This document shows positions 52,601-60,120 of a stretch of 64,000 bases of DNA, piece after piece. This DNA is from Streptococcus oralis. Lineage in GTDB: Bacteria; Bacillota; Bacilli; Lactobacillales; Streptococcaceae. A program made the position numbers and the translations under genes. The notes beneath the pieces were generated by a model that saw nothing but the letters and a program-made list of their open reading frames with translations, ran no database searches and was not told the DNA's origin. The DNA lies in the NCBI RefSeq assembly GCF_021497945.1, contig NZ_CP046524.1:1213501-1277500 (forward strand), in the 5' to 3' direction. Within the stretch, counting starts at the first letter, position 1; each line of letters starts with the position of its first letter.

Positions 52601-53905
52601 TTTAACTTTATTCCACCAAACATTCAAACGAGTATAAGTTGAAGGGTTGCCTGCAATTTTATGCTCTGGTATAGGATTATTACGAGCCACAAATCTTGCA
52701 GAAATTGTTTTTCCCGTTTTTGTTTTACCAACATTATGTAAAGTGAAGGTAGAACCTTGTTTGATACCCGTAACTACATAACCACCATAGGTTCCCTTAG
52801 AATCAGAGTGACCATAGAAATCTTTATTTTCTAATCTGTCATGCTGTAAATCTTTATCGAGGGTCATAGTTGTGTTTTTATTAGCAGCTAAAACACCATC
52901 CACAACTTCCAATTCTGGATTGGCATCGAATACTGCTGTTAACTTAGAATAGTAATCCAATGAGCCACGTTTCGACTCATCAAATTCACCATAGATTGTG
53001 ACACCGTTAGCACGACCTTGGACTCGTTGTGTTTGTAACTCTGCCAATTTACGTTTATATTCAGCTGAGTCTTTTTCATACTGAGCTAATTGCTCTTTGT
53101 ATTTTGTTAAGTCAGCCTCAGACTTACCTTTTTCAATAGTCCACTGTTTTAAAGCTTCTTCGTAAGCTTTCTTGGCAGCTGCGTTTTCCTTATCAATAGC
53201 AGCGTCTTTATTAGCTTTTTCTTTTACTGCTTTTTCATAAGTAGACTTAGCAAGAGCGTTTTCTTGTTTGATAAGCTCATTCTCTTTTGCTACACGCTCT
53301 CTCTTATCTTTTAAGCGCTCATTCTTTTCTTGATTTTCTTTATCAATCTGAGCGTTTTTAGTAGTAGCATCTGCTAAGTCTTTCTCATACTGAGCTTTAG
53401 CTTTGTCATAAGAGTCTTGCTTTTCCTGGTTCTCAGTAGTAATCGTTTTAATCTCTTCTTTACGAGTTTCTACTTCTTTTTTGTACTTCTCAGACTCGTC
53501 TACAATAGTAGTTGCTTGCTTGTCGTAACTAGACTCAATCTCAGCAGTTTTCTTAGCTAACTCTTCTGAATTAGCAATTAAACCACCATCAACCACAGTC
53601 TCCTTAACAGTCAAGCCAGCTTTCTTTGCAGTGGATACCGCAGACTCTACCTTAGCACGATCCACAGTCACCTCAACAGAACCTGTTGATTTCCCTGCAC
53701 TACCTTGATCATTTTTAGACTCCGTAGTTGGAGAATCTTGCAAAGGTTTTGCATTTGTAGCAGGATTTGGATTTACTCGTTCATCTGCTCTAACTGGACT
53801 AGTTATCAAACCCAGGGCAGCTAGACCAAGAATTACTCCACATGTTCCCCATTGTCGTGTTTTTCGGATTGATCCGAATGCTCGTGTCTCATTATTGAAT
53901 TTCAT
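49601..53905 (-). CDS. Antigen I/II-family LPXTG adhesin (PrgB-like)
   Basis: A 1434-residue wall-anchored adhesin. Signal peptide 1-41 (a GSIRK-type variant), coiled-coil A-like region (about 115-295), V/GbpC-like domain (about 300-625, GVTIYGEF to FAFQLWGG), proline-rich stalk (about 629-700), several C-terminal isopeptide-type domains (about 700-1395) and LPSTG at 1399-1403 with a membrane segment and basic tail. Two C-terminal domains are tandem homologues (each with NYYK/RxTxDYxQYKGI, DDYPEEAVTIN and NTAYQxDFG). Start at 53905 has AAAGGAG. PrgB of pCF10, with the same architecture, promotes donor-recipient aggregation; same role inferred. Confidence 0.9.
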   Translation of the reverse strand: MKFNNETRAFGSIRKTRQWGTCGVILGLAALGLITSPVRADERVNPNPATNAKPLQDSPTTESKNDQGSAGKSTGSVEVTVDRAKVESAVSTAKKAGLTVKETVVDGGLIANSEELAKKTAEIESSYDKQATTIVDESEKYKKEVETRKEEIKTITTENQEKQDSYDKAKAQYEKDLADATTKNAQIDKENQEKNERLKDKRERVAKENELIKQENALAKSTYEKAVKEKANKDAAIDKENAAAKKAYEEALKQWTIEKGKSEADLTKYKEQLAQYEKDSAEYKRKLAELQTQRVQGRANGVTIYGEFDESKRGSLDYYSKLTAVFDANPELEVVDGVLAANKNTTMTLDKDLQHDRLENKDFYGHSDSKGTYGGYVVTGIKQGSTFTLHNVGKTKTGKTISARFVARNNPIPEHKIAGNPSTYTRLNVWWNKVKTDTETSSVNFNPYNYFNVEWDIHYYDEKTGKPIDLGSVSFYSDLDFGQAVRHTYGDGNTGTVINPSGSSVKETTVNGKNYWMGVKSDGVYKKDDPSGLNLYKAGDPYYTDVDDYNSIPEGSVVSAGHGSVQHLTYLHYGDKPFSTYTESQSASYRKYWNDERRANGQPEDNDDEIFSSGFAFQLWGGRSVINQLEEPKPPLKPSESTKPRPLEPKYKEKDKTPLTPPTEKPLLASPKDEPDKPHVPIPSEPPTPDLKPVPNEVAPREIKVTYTRLKTTPTVEKLVKNSAGTNVNNSSVPKLSEVVWELKTKPLAANRKKTTIYELTDNLPQGYQLDLAKTVAQNSDFTITYDKAKHQLKGLLKSEGLAKVNLDLTKVFTAPVLKVYGTVTNDGATYKNNFRLNLNNEFESYSNIVKVTTPGKPNDPDNPNNNLIKPLKHNHNKDGVIIDGKTVLAGSTNYYRITLDYDQYKGIKAAPSAILKGFGAIDDYPEEAVTINKSDIRYIDSEGKEVSGISVYQYDSIESVDNDKVKAFLESSEIKPKGAFQVFLVDDPEAYFNKYIKAGKSVTIIDPMVTKEELRNTGKSFENTAYQVDFGNGYQTDTVVNNVPTVKPTKKNLNKEGVNIDGKQVLSGSVNYYKVTADYSQYKGIEVDKDRIGKGFYIVDDYPEEAVTINQDGVQVTDSKGQVVKGLRATIYESLDKAPVGVQESLKKQGFTPKGAIQVFEAENPEEFYKTYVQTGEVLTITNPMTVKKELGQTGGKYENTAYQIDFGMAYVTETVVNNVPKIEPKKDVVIDHLSKESLDGKEVKLNQTFNYKLVGSLIPKDRSEQLFEYKFSDDYDETHDDYQSVYKVFAAVDFETSDGQKFKAGDELTKFTSQVVDKAKGKVDISFDDAFLKSILETSEFQAEVYLQMTRIQSGTVENTYYHTVNGVEVVSNTVVTHTPEEPKTPEEHPQQPERSLPSTGEQASAELLLAGLAMGGAAAGLLYSKRKKKEA

Positions 53906-53940
53906 GATTTCTCCTTTAACTTTTAATATAGTATTCAATA

Positions 53941-53997
53941 TTATTCGCTTTCGATATAATTTGAAGGAGCTCTCGCCCTAAAATGTATAATTTTCAT
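53941..53997 (-). CDS. Possible 18-codon leader ORF upstream of the adhesin gene
   Basis: ATG at 53997 to TAA at 53941 (MKIIHFRARAPSNYIESE) behind GGAGAAAGAA, 35 bp before the adhesin start. It could be a translated leader. The same stretch also contains a possible promoter (TTGATT, 18 bp, TATACA), in which case it would not be transcribed as an ORF. Kept as a low-confidence item. Confidence 0.25.
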   Translation of the reverse strand: MKIIHFRARAPSNYIESE

Positions 53998-54007
53998 TTC
54001 TTTCTCC

Positions 54008-54040
54008 AATCAAAAAGTCACCAAGAAATCTTGATGACTT
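54008..54040 (-). terminator. Terminator after the PrgA-like gene
   Basis: AAGTCATCAAG / CTTGGTGACTT with TTTTTGATT on the minus strand, 8 bp after the stop codon. It separates the surface-exclusion gene from the adhesin gene. Confidence 0.75.
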
Positions 54041-54048
54041 TAGCATGT

Positions 54049-56646
54049 TTAGTTTTCCTTAGATTCTCGTTTGATTTTCAACAAACTCAAAAGTGAAATA
54101 GTTACCATCCCCAAGAACCAAAGACTAGAAGTTTTTTCCCCTGTTTTAGGTAATTCGTATGTTGCAGCAGGTGCTTGATAGACTGGATTTTTCACTTCTG
54201 ATGCTTGATTTTCAACTTGATCTTGCACATACTTCACAATCTTACCATTTTGAAATACTGGAATCGGATGCCCTCCAGATCGCTCAATACTAGCTTTCTG
54301 AGCAGCCAATTTTTCTTGGCGCTCGATTTCCAGTTGTGCTTCCAGATAATCACGATAAGCCGACAACAACTCTTTATGAGCCTCCAATACCTTTCTTTGA
54401 CCTGCTTTCGCAGTTTCTAGTTTTGCTAGTGCTAACTCAAGAACTGATTTCTTTTCTTTCAAAACTTCTTGAGCAGCTTCTAGATTAACTTTAGCCTTTT
54501 CTAAGAGCTGAGGGGCATTCTTCAAAACTTCCACTCGCTCTTTTGATGCTTTTAAGGCTTTAGTTGATTCTGAAAGTAAGGTTTGACGATTGAGGACAAG
54601 TTCTTTAATTCGAGTAAGGTCACCTTGTTTAGCAATCAATGCCTCTTTCTCAGCAGTCAAAGCTTCATTCAGTGATTTCCTTTCAGTTTGTTTTTTAACT
54701 AGTTTATCTTTAGCTAACGCAAGTACTTCACGTTTGTTTTGTACGTCCGCATTCAACTGTTCCAAAGCCTCTTGCGCTTGTTTATTTTCTAAACCAGCTT
54801 TTTCAAGATTTTCTTCTGCCTGTTTCAATTTAGCTTTCGCTTCAGGAGTTTTTAAAGCAATATTCTGAATGGCTTTACGATTAGTCACCGCATTTTGCGC
54901 AGCAACTTCTGCTTGAGTATATTCTGTCTGTGCTTGTTTTTTTCTAGCTAGAGCATCTTTACGATTCGTTTTCGCAGTATCATAAGTATCCTGAGCTTGT
55001 GCCACAGAATTTCTAGCTACTTGAATTCTTTCCTGAAGACTAGCCAGATTGTTCTTAGTATCAACTTTAACATTTTGATGGAAATCATTTTTCAGCAAAT
55101 CAATTGTTTTAGAATCTGTTCCAACATAGTGCATCGCAATCAAACCAAGATCTGTCTTTCGGGTTGCTACACCGATATATTGTAGCGTGACTGACTTACG
55201 ATCTAGTCCTGCAAAGTTTAAAGCATGGCCCCAATCAGCATGTTTATCATAAAACAGCATCATAATCATGTTGTTGTATGCCTGTTGTTTCAGATCAGCT
55301 AATGTTACTACATCACCTGCATTTTGAAAGCCTATGTTTTCAGCAAGTAGGCCTTGATTCCCTTGATTCAAACCAACTTCTTTCGCAACTATATTCAAAG
55401 CATCTAGGTCATGGCCGTACTGATTAGTAGATAGTTGAGTTGCTTTCTGTGCCACTTTCTGCATATCACGATTCACTAAAACTGGAATATCATCTGTTCC
55501 CATCAATCTACGAAAATCATTGATCATATGCGCATTGAAAGCAGCAAGTTCATCTTGAACTTCAGCAGATAAATGATTGACATCAGTAATCACAGTCTTT
55601 TTATCTGCTTCACTCTGCTTAAATGGAGAAGTTGGATTGCCGTAATAAGTCTCACCACCATCTGGCGAACTAAAGCCAGCAGCAGTCATTCCTTTCTTGG
55701 CAATTTCTTGTAACTTATTTGAATTTTCTTCAGTGGGGTTATTGAAGTAAGCCTTTAAAGCTTCTACATAGCCAGCAGGATAAGTGATAGAGGTCGTTGT
55801 CAAACTATCCAGGATACTTTGAGCCTTAGATAGATTCTCTTTAGCTACTCGATACTGATTTTCAACGTTAGTAGCGTGAGTGGTTGCTTGATCTAGTTCC
55901 TCCGCTTTCACTAATCTAGTTGCTTCTGTAGTCGTTACTTCATCTTCTGCCTGTTTCAGTTTAGAAGCACGTTGATCATCTGCTTCTTTAGCGAGTAGCA
56001 AATCTTGTCGAGCTTGTGATTCGGCTTTTTCGCTCCTTTCTAAGTTTCGCTCAGCCGCTTCAGCGTTGGCAACAATGCCTGCAACTCCAGTTCCGTCTAA
56101 AATAGCCTGTTTTTCAGCTACAATTTGTTCTGCATCTGTAACTTCTTTTGTTTTGTCAGCAAGCTTTCTCGTAGCTTCTGTGACATTTGCTTCCTGATCA
56201 GTAACATTCTTTTCAGCTAGCTTTTGTTCCTCTTCAGCAGAGGACAGTTCTTCTTGAGCCTTCTTCTCAGCAGCCTCTTTTGCAGAGACATCTTCTTTTG
56301 CATCCTGGATATTTTTAGGAGTAGCTTCCTGGACAGCTTTCTCCGCTTGAGTAACAGCTTCTGTAGCTTCTTCTACTACTTTCTCTGCATCGTTTACCTC
56401 GTTTTGAGCTGTTTTTACAATCTCCTCCTGGGTTTTTACAACTGAGCTTGCCTGTTCCACATTTGCTTTGGAGATAACGATATCGGTTTCTGTAATTGTT
56501 TTTTGAGTTGCTGTCTTCTGTTGGCTCCCTGAAATTGGCTCTGCAGGCTTTACTTCTTCTGCGGAAGCCTGAGTCGTTACTCCAACCGCTGCGGTTGCAA
56601 TTGCGCTAGCCAACATAAATTTCTTAACTTCATTCATCATTTCCAT
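54049..56646 (-). CDS. SEC10/PgrA-type surface exclusion protein (PrgA-like)
   Basis: An 865-residue LPXTG protein. Signal peptide to about residue 30 (ending TTQASA), then a long Ala/Glu-rich coiled coil (about 50-290), a CAP (SCP-like) domain at about 360-520 (FNAHMINDFRRLMGTDDIPVL, NQYGHDLDAL, DWGHALNF), a second coiled coil (about 530-800) and LPKTG near 831-835. This coiled coil-CAP-coiled coil layout is that of Sec10/PrgA, which reduces redundant transfer into cells already carrying the element. It precedes the adhesin gene, as prgA precedes prgB. Confidence 0.9.
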   Translation of the reverse strand: MEMMNEVKKFMLASAIATAAVGVTTQASAEEVKPAEPISGSQQKTATQKTITETDIVISKANVEQASSVVKTQEEIVKTAQNEVNDAEKVVEEATEAVTQAEKAVQEATPKNIQDAKEDVSAKEAAEKKAQEELSSAEEEQKLAEKNVTDQEANVTEATRKLADKTKEVTDAEQIVAEKQAILDGTGVAGIVANAEAAERNLERSEKAESQARQDLLLAKEADDQRASKLKQAEDEVTTTEATRLVKAEELDQATTHATNVENQYRVAKENLSKAQSILDSLTTTSITYPAGYVEALKAYFNNPTEENSNKLQEIAKKGMTAAGFSSPDGGETYYGNPTSPFKQSEADKKTVITDVNHLSAEVQDELAAFNAHMINDFRRLMGTDDIPVLVNRDMQKVAQKATQLSTNQYGHDLDALNIVAKEVGLNQGNQGLLAENIGFQNAGDVVTLADLKQQAYNNMIMMLFYDKHADWGHALNFAGLDRKSVTLQYIGVATRKTDLGLIAMHYVGTDSKTIDLLKNDFHQNVKVDTKNNLASLQERIQVARNSVAQAQDTYDTAKTNRKDALARKKQAQTEYTQAEVAAQNAVTNRKAIQNIALKTPEAKAKLKQAEENLEKAGLENKQAQEALEQLNADVQNKREVLALAKDKLVKKQTERKSLNEALTAEKEALIAKQGDLTRIKELVLNRQTLLSESTKALKASKERVEVLKNAPQLLEKAKVNLEAAQEVLKEKKSVLELALAKLETAKAGQRKVLEAHKELLSAYRDYLEAQLEIERQEKLAAQKASIERSGGHPIPVFQNGKIVKYVQDQVENQASEVKNPVYQAPAATYELPKTGEKTSSLWFLGMVTISLLSLLKIKRESKEN

Positions 56647-56666
56647 TTGATTTCTCCTTTTTGATA

Positions 56667-56807
56667 TTACTTAAAATAATGCTTATTTGAATAGTCTTTT
56701 AGTTCTCGTGAGATTTTATCAGACAATTTATTTGGGATAAAAGTCATAAATACTAGAATCCCTGAGACTAAAAGAATAACTGTAAATATTAGCTGTATAG
56801 TACTCAT
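56667..56807 (-). CDS. Small single-pass membrane protein, 46 aa
   Basis: ATG at 56807 behind AAAGGTGA, stop at 56667. One N-terminal membrane helix (QLIFTVILLVSGILVFMTFI) and a basic cytoplasmic tail. It lies 20 bp before the PrgA-like gene. No family recognised; too short for routine gene calls. Good ribosome site and codon use support it. Confidence 0.6.
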   Translation of the reverse strand: MSTIQLIFTVILLVSGILVFMTFIPNKLSDKISRELKDYSNKHYFK

Positions 56808-56899
56808 TTATTCACCTTTTCATAACATCACCTATCTGCTTTCAGCAACAAAGAAACAGTTCTTTGCTCCCCAAAACAGATAGATGAGGACTCTATCTG

Positions 56900-57217
56900 T
56901 TAAATTTTACCGCTAGGTCGGTGATAACCTTTACCGGTTAGCTGTAAGATTGATTTATTTCCTTGTTTAATTCGTCTGGCAACTAAAATATCTCCACGTT
57001 TAATGGTGCGTATATCTCTATAGATTTTAGAGTATTCTGCAATCATTTCAACAGTTTGAAGTTTTCCTGCCACATATCCTTTTTTAGGAATAAGACCATA
57101 CTTACTAGTTAATTTCATTTCTTCACCACTTGCAAGCCGTGCGGTTGCATCACCTTGCAAACCTAGTCGTCTTAAATCAGTGAGTGTAACCTCACTAGTT
57201 GATTTTATTTGATTCAT
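56900..57217 (-). CDS. Hypothetical ICE protein, 105 aa
   Basis: Not recognised. A 105-residue basic protein with beta-rich segments (LTSKYGLIPKKGYVAGKLQTVEMIAEYSKI, DIRTIKRGDILVARRI). It follows the long structured intergenic region and starts behind AGGAGG. It may be a regulator of the downstream surface-protein genes, but nothing in the sequence proves this. Confidence 0.6.
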   Translation of the reverse strand: MNQIKSTSEVTLTDLRRLGLQGDATARLASGEEMKLTSKYGLIPKKGYVAGKLQTVEMIAEYSKIYRDIRTIKRGDILVARRIKQGNKSILQLTGKGYHRPSGKI

Positions 57218-57527
57218 ATTGTCCTCCTTTTTGAATCAAAGGCTGATTTACAGCCATGCCGAGTTGATGCCGTAGCATCTCTACTGTGTTTTTTACGCAC
57301 GATTTATAGTTTAGGAATCGCAAACTCTTTCGTCTTACGGGACAAGTCAACCGTGACTTTACATAATGCAGTCAGCACTAGATATACTTTCTAGCTACAC
57401 ACCGCCCCTATTCTTCTTTTTATGCCTAGACTGCGCTAATCGGGACAGTGGGGATATTCAATTTTCAAAGGTCATAAGTAGTTTTATGACTTGCTCAGGT
57501 CAAGTATTTTAGAAATATGGAGCTATC
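57218..57527 (-). other. 310 bp structured gene-free region
   Basis: No convincing gene. GC content is higher than the surrounding element DNA and several hairpins are visible: GTCATAA-n6-TTATGAC (57472-57491), GGCTG-ATTTA-CAGCC (57240-57254), GATGC-CGTA-GCATC (57267-57280) and GCAGTC ... GACTGC arms. Could be a leader RNA, a second replication or copy-control element, or a regulatory region for the surface-protein operon. Confidence 0.45.
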
Positions 57528-57641
57528 TTAATTCCAGTCTTCACCTACTAAAGAATCGTAATCTTCTCCACAACACGGACAGAATCCGCACTCCTCAGCA
57601 GAATCGAACTCTGTATCACACATTGGACAATCTACTAGCAT
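57528..57641 (-). CDS. Small zinc-ribbon protein, 37 aa
   Basis: ATG at 57641, TAA at 57528. The translation has CPMC and CGFCPCCG, two Cys pairs suggesting a zinc ribbon (VDCPMCDTEFDSAEECGFCP). It is acidic at the C-terminus. It starts 16 bp after the stop of the 88 aa gene, behind GGAG. Function unknown. Confidence 0.6.
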   Translation of the reverse strand: MLVDCPMCDTEFDSAEECGFCPCCGEDYDSLVGEDWN

Positions 57642-57656
57642 GGTAATCTCCTATCC

Positions 57657-57923
57657 TTATTTTGTCTGATAGGTTATCTTCTTCACCCATCTAGGATTGA
57701 TAGAAAACGGTGGAGTCGCTGATGGAAAATTCATACTCGCTCCTGTTCCAAATGAACTTGATACCAATTTTTCTAGTTCCTCTAAGTTGGAAGTGACGGA
57801 AATACTGTCTACCGTTTTATCAAAATACTCTACAATCATTTCAATCTCTTGAACTGGTTGGGAAGGTGTAGCTTTCATAGCTTGTCCTCTGTTAATTCTC
57901 TCTTGATGATTAAACAATCCCAT
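57657..57923 (-). CDS. Hypothetical ICE protein, 88 aa
   Basis: Not recognised. Starts MGLFNHQERINRGQAMKATP behind GAGG, chosen over an upstream in-frame ATG that lies in the neighbouring gene. The middle (VQEIEMIVEYFDKTVDSISVTSNLEELEKLVSS) is helical and the C-terminus PSATPPFSINPRWVKKITYQ is beta-like. Part of the rep operon. Confidence 0.55.
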   Translation of the reverse strand: MGLFNHQERINRGQAMKATPSQPVQEIEMIVEYFDKTVDSISVTSNLEELEKLVSSSFGTGASMNFPSATPPFSINPRWVKKITYQTK

Positions 57924-57945
57924 AAAATCAATCCTCTTTCTGTTG

Positions 57946-58095
57946 TCATGATGAGAAAATTTGGCTGAGTTTCTCAGCTCTTTCTTTTTTCGGTAAATCA
58001 AAAACAGCTTTAGGAACCATGTAGATTTTCTCCTTCGGGCTACGACCTACCGTTAGCACTTTACCATCAATTGGTCTAAATTCATCTTTTAACAT
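57946..58095 (-). CDS. Small rep-operon protein, 49 aa
   Basis: ATG at 58095 overlaps the repA stop codon; TGA at 57946-57948. Sequence MLKDEFRPIDGKVLTVGRSP followed by a basic helical tail. GGGAG lies just upstream inside repA. Translational coupling to repA suggests a role with replication. No family recognised. Confidence 0.55.
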   Translation of the reverse strand: MLKDEFRPIDGKVLTVGRSPKEKIYMVPKAVFDLPKKERAEKLSQIFSS

Positions 58096-59231
58096 GTTTC
58101 AACTCCCTTAGACAATTCTGATAAATAGCTATTGAGTTTCGTCTCCGACAATTTATCTGGATAATAGTATGCAATCAGACCAGGGCACTCATCAGGGAAT
58201 TTTCTAGCGTGCTCACTTTGTCCTGATAGCTCCATAAATCCCTGTTCTTTTTCGATAAGTAGAGCCATTTTCCAGAAGCGAATCATCATTTTGTAGAAGT
58301 AGGCTGGGACATTCTGGATTGATTTTCCTTCAGCCTCTCCTGTTTTAATTTTGAAAATCAATTTATCAAGCTCACGTTCAAGATCTTGCAGCCAAACCTC
58401 TCCATAAATTTCCTGACCGGCTAAGAGGTTGTTGTAATTCTTCTCAACTTGACGTTTCGATTGATAGATTTTATTTTCAAGAATTTTTGCATCTTTTCCA
58501 AACATACTGAGTTTCTGAACTAGTTGAGGAGAAAGAAAACCATGTTGCCCCATTTTAAATGCTTCAGAAATTGATAAACCAGATAAAGATGACTCGCCCT
58601 CGTATCGATTAGTATCGTATGAGGACTCTGTCTGACTCCTCTCTGTATTTATTCCGTCCGTTTTATGGACGTTTTGAAGTCCATTTTGTGGACGTCCGTT
58701 TTGTGGACTTCCGCTATTACCGAGGGGTTTTGGTGTTTTTTCTATATCACACTCTTTTTCATAGAGAACTTTACCAAAAGCATCTATCCTCTTTAACAAC
58801 TCACCATCGATTGAATAGTGCTCCACTATTTCTAAATTAGCATCTACTAGCTGAAGATAAAGTCTGTTGGGTTTATTGAGGCCCTGCCTAACTTCTCGTA
58901 AGAGACCATGTTCTTGCAGTTCTTTCTTAATCTTGGTAACCTTCATCTTTCCCTTATCCAGTAACAACATCAAATCAGATACTGTAAAAATTAGAAAGAC
59001 TGCTCCGTTCTCATCAACGTAATCTCTATTTCCCTTCTGAAAAGAACTGATACTTAATTTACAACGATTATAGAGAGCGCCATATGCTAACTTGGCATCA
59101 GATGAAAGACCAGTATAGGAACTAGTCAATTTGATGTAGCCGTTCTCATTATGTTGAATACGAGTGAAAAAGATTTCTGGAATTTGATAAAAAGTTTGTG
59201 TTGATAGTTGATCAATCGTGATATCCGCCAT
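58089..59231 (-). CDS. repA: RepA_N-family replication initiator
   Basis: A 380-residue theta-replication initiator. The N-terminal RepA_N domain (about residues 12-120) includes FYQIPEIFFT, YTGLSSDAKLAYGALYNRCKLS and the winged-helix stretch LLDKGKMKVTKIKKELQEHGLL. The middle (about 165-195, SPQNGRPQNGLQNVHKTDGI) is encoded by iterons, and the C-terminal domain (about 260-370) is host-range-type. RepA_N initiators drive large plasmids such as pCF10 and pAD1, and occur in TnGBS elements, allowing autonomous replication after excision. Starts by 1 bp overlap with the upstream small gene. Confidence 0.9.
   Translation of the reverse strand: MADITIDQLSTQTFYQIPEIFFTRIQHNENGYIKLTSSYTGLSSDAKLAYGALYNRCKLSISSFQKGNRDYVDENGAVFLIFTVSDLMLLLDKGKMKVTKIKKELQEHGLLREVRQGLNKPNRLYLQLVDANLEIVEHYSIDGELLKRIDAFGKVLYEKECDIEKTPKPLGNSGSPQNGRPQNGLQNVHKTDGINTERSQTESSYDTNRYEGESSLSGLSISEAFKMGQHGFLSPQLVQKLSMFGKDAKILENKIYQSKRQVEKNYNNLLAGQEIYGEVWLQDLERELDKLIFKIKTGEAEGKSIQNVPAYFYKMMIRFWKMALLIEKEQGFMELSGQSEHARKFPDECPGLIAYYYPDKLSETKLNSYLSELSKGVETC
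58656..58708. repeat. Iterons inside repA: probable oriV
   Basis: Three 15 bp repeats of pattern GTCCRTTTTRTGGAC at 58656-58670, 58679-58693 and 58694-58708, each also an imperfect palindrome (GTCC...GGAC). Location within the central part of repA is the known origin position of RepA_N replicons. Confidence 0.8.
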
Positions 59232-59413
59232 TAAAATCCTCCTACAACTTGTAACCTCAAACCACCAGCATCAGGAAAATAGACAAGGTGGGACTTTTCT
59301 AATTCTTCAATAGCCGCCATAGCACGCTTTCTAGTCCATCCCATCGTCTTCATCAAGTCTAAAATCATTACGTCTCTAGTCAAACTTGAGACGTTTGTTT
59401 GGTGTTGCTTCAT
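59231..59413 (-). CDS. Small winged-helix-like protein, 60 aa
   Basis: Start MKQHQTNVSSLTRDVMILDL at 59413 behind AAAGGATC; the long upstream frame extension lies in the neighbouring gene. The sequence MKTMGWTRKRAMAAIEELEKSHLVYFPDAGGLRLQ reads as a helix-turn-helix with a wing. Its stop codon overlaps the repA start, so it is coupled to and may regulate repA. Confidence 0.65.
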   Translation of the reverse strand: MKQHQTNVSSLTRDVMILDLMKTMGWTRKRAMAAIEELEKSHLVYFPDAGGLRLQVVGGF

Positions 59414-59447
59414 ATGTGATCCTTTCTTTAAGTAAGCCACTTTATAT

Positions 59448-60119
59448 TCATACTTGTAGTAATTCTTCTGATAGCAAGCTAGTCTCTTTTGCGTTTTCAA
59501 AACCAGCAATATAGGCCTCATAATCAACGTCAACTTTAACATTAATGGTTCTATTATTTAAACTTCCCATGCGACGATGTTGTTCTTCCAAAACTTCTGC
59601 TGGGATTTTTACCATCAAACCAAATTCTTCTGATGATTGAGCCTGGTCCTGAAAACGTTGATCTATTCCGTTTAAGAAACCTAGTAAGTACGATTTCTTA
59701 TAGTCTTTCCATCTTGCTCTTGAGACTGTAGGGAAAAGTCGTTTCAGCCGATATTTAAGGTATAAGAGCGCACCTTCGTAAACCTTGCTACAAAATTCAG
59801 CATCAGATTGATATCCAAAGAAAATTATCTGTGTGATGCCGTCTTCAGGAAGTCGTCTTCTTATCGTTTTACATCTAAAATTTTCACCTAAAATACCTGC
59901 CAACTTTTCTTGCCACCATGGAAGTCTGTATTCCCATGTTCCTATTGTTTCACCAATATCTTTTTGAGTTTTACTATTCGTTAAATCATTCATAGAAAGA
60001 TTATGCTTCACCATAAGTCTTTGAGCCATCAGAAGGGCAGTCTGCCCCTCTTCATCGTTTGGTGCATCGTAAGCTAACTCTAAAAGATTTTGTATCTTCT
60101 CAATAATTTTATTATCCAT
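59448..60119 (-). CDS. DUF2786 protein
   Basis: A 223-residue protein with the N-terminal DUF2786 segment (MDNKIIEKIQNLLELAYDAPNDEEGQTALLMAQRLMVKHNLS), an unknown-function domain common in mobile elements, followed by a region with the histidine-poor EFCSKVYEGALLYLKYRLK stretch. Start at 60119 overlaps the end of the upstream zinc-protein gene. Function unknown. Confidence 0.75.
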   Translation of the reverse strand: MDNKIIEKIQNLLELAYDAPNDEEGQTALLMAQRLMVKHNLSMNDLTNSKTQKDIGETIGTWEYRLPWWQEKLAGILGENFRCKTIRRRLPEDGITQIIFFGYQSDAEFCSKVYEGALLYLKYRLKRLFPTVSRARWKDYKKSYLLGFLNGIDQRFQDQAQSSEEFGLMVKIPAEVLEEQHRRMGSLNNRTINVKVDVDYEAYIAGFENAKETSLLSEELLQV

Positions 60120-60120
60120 A

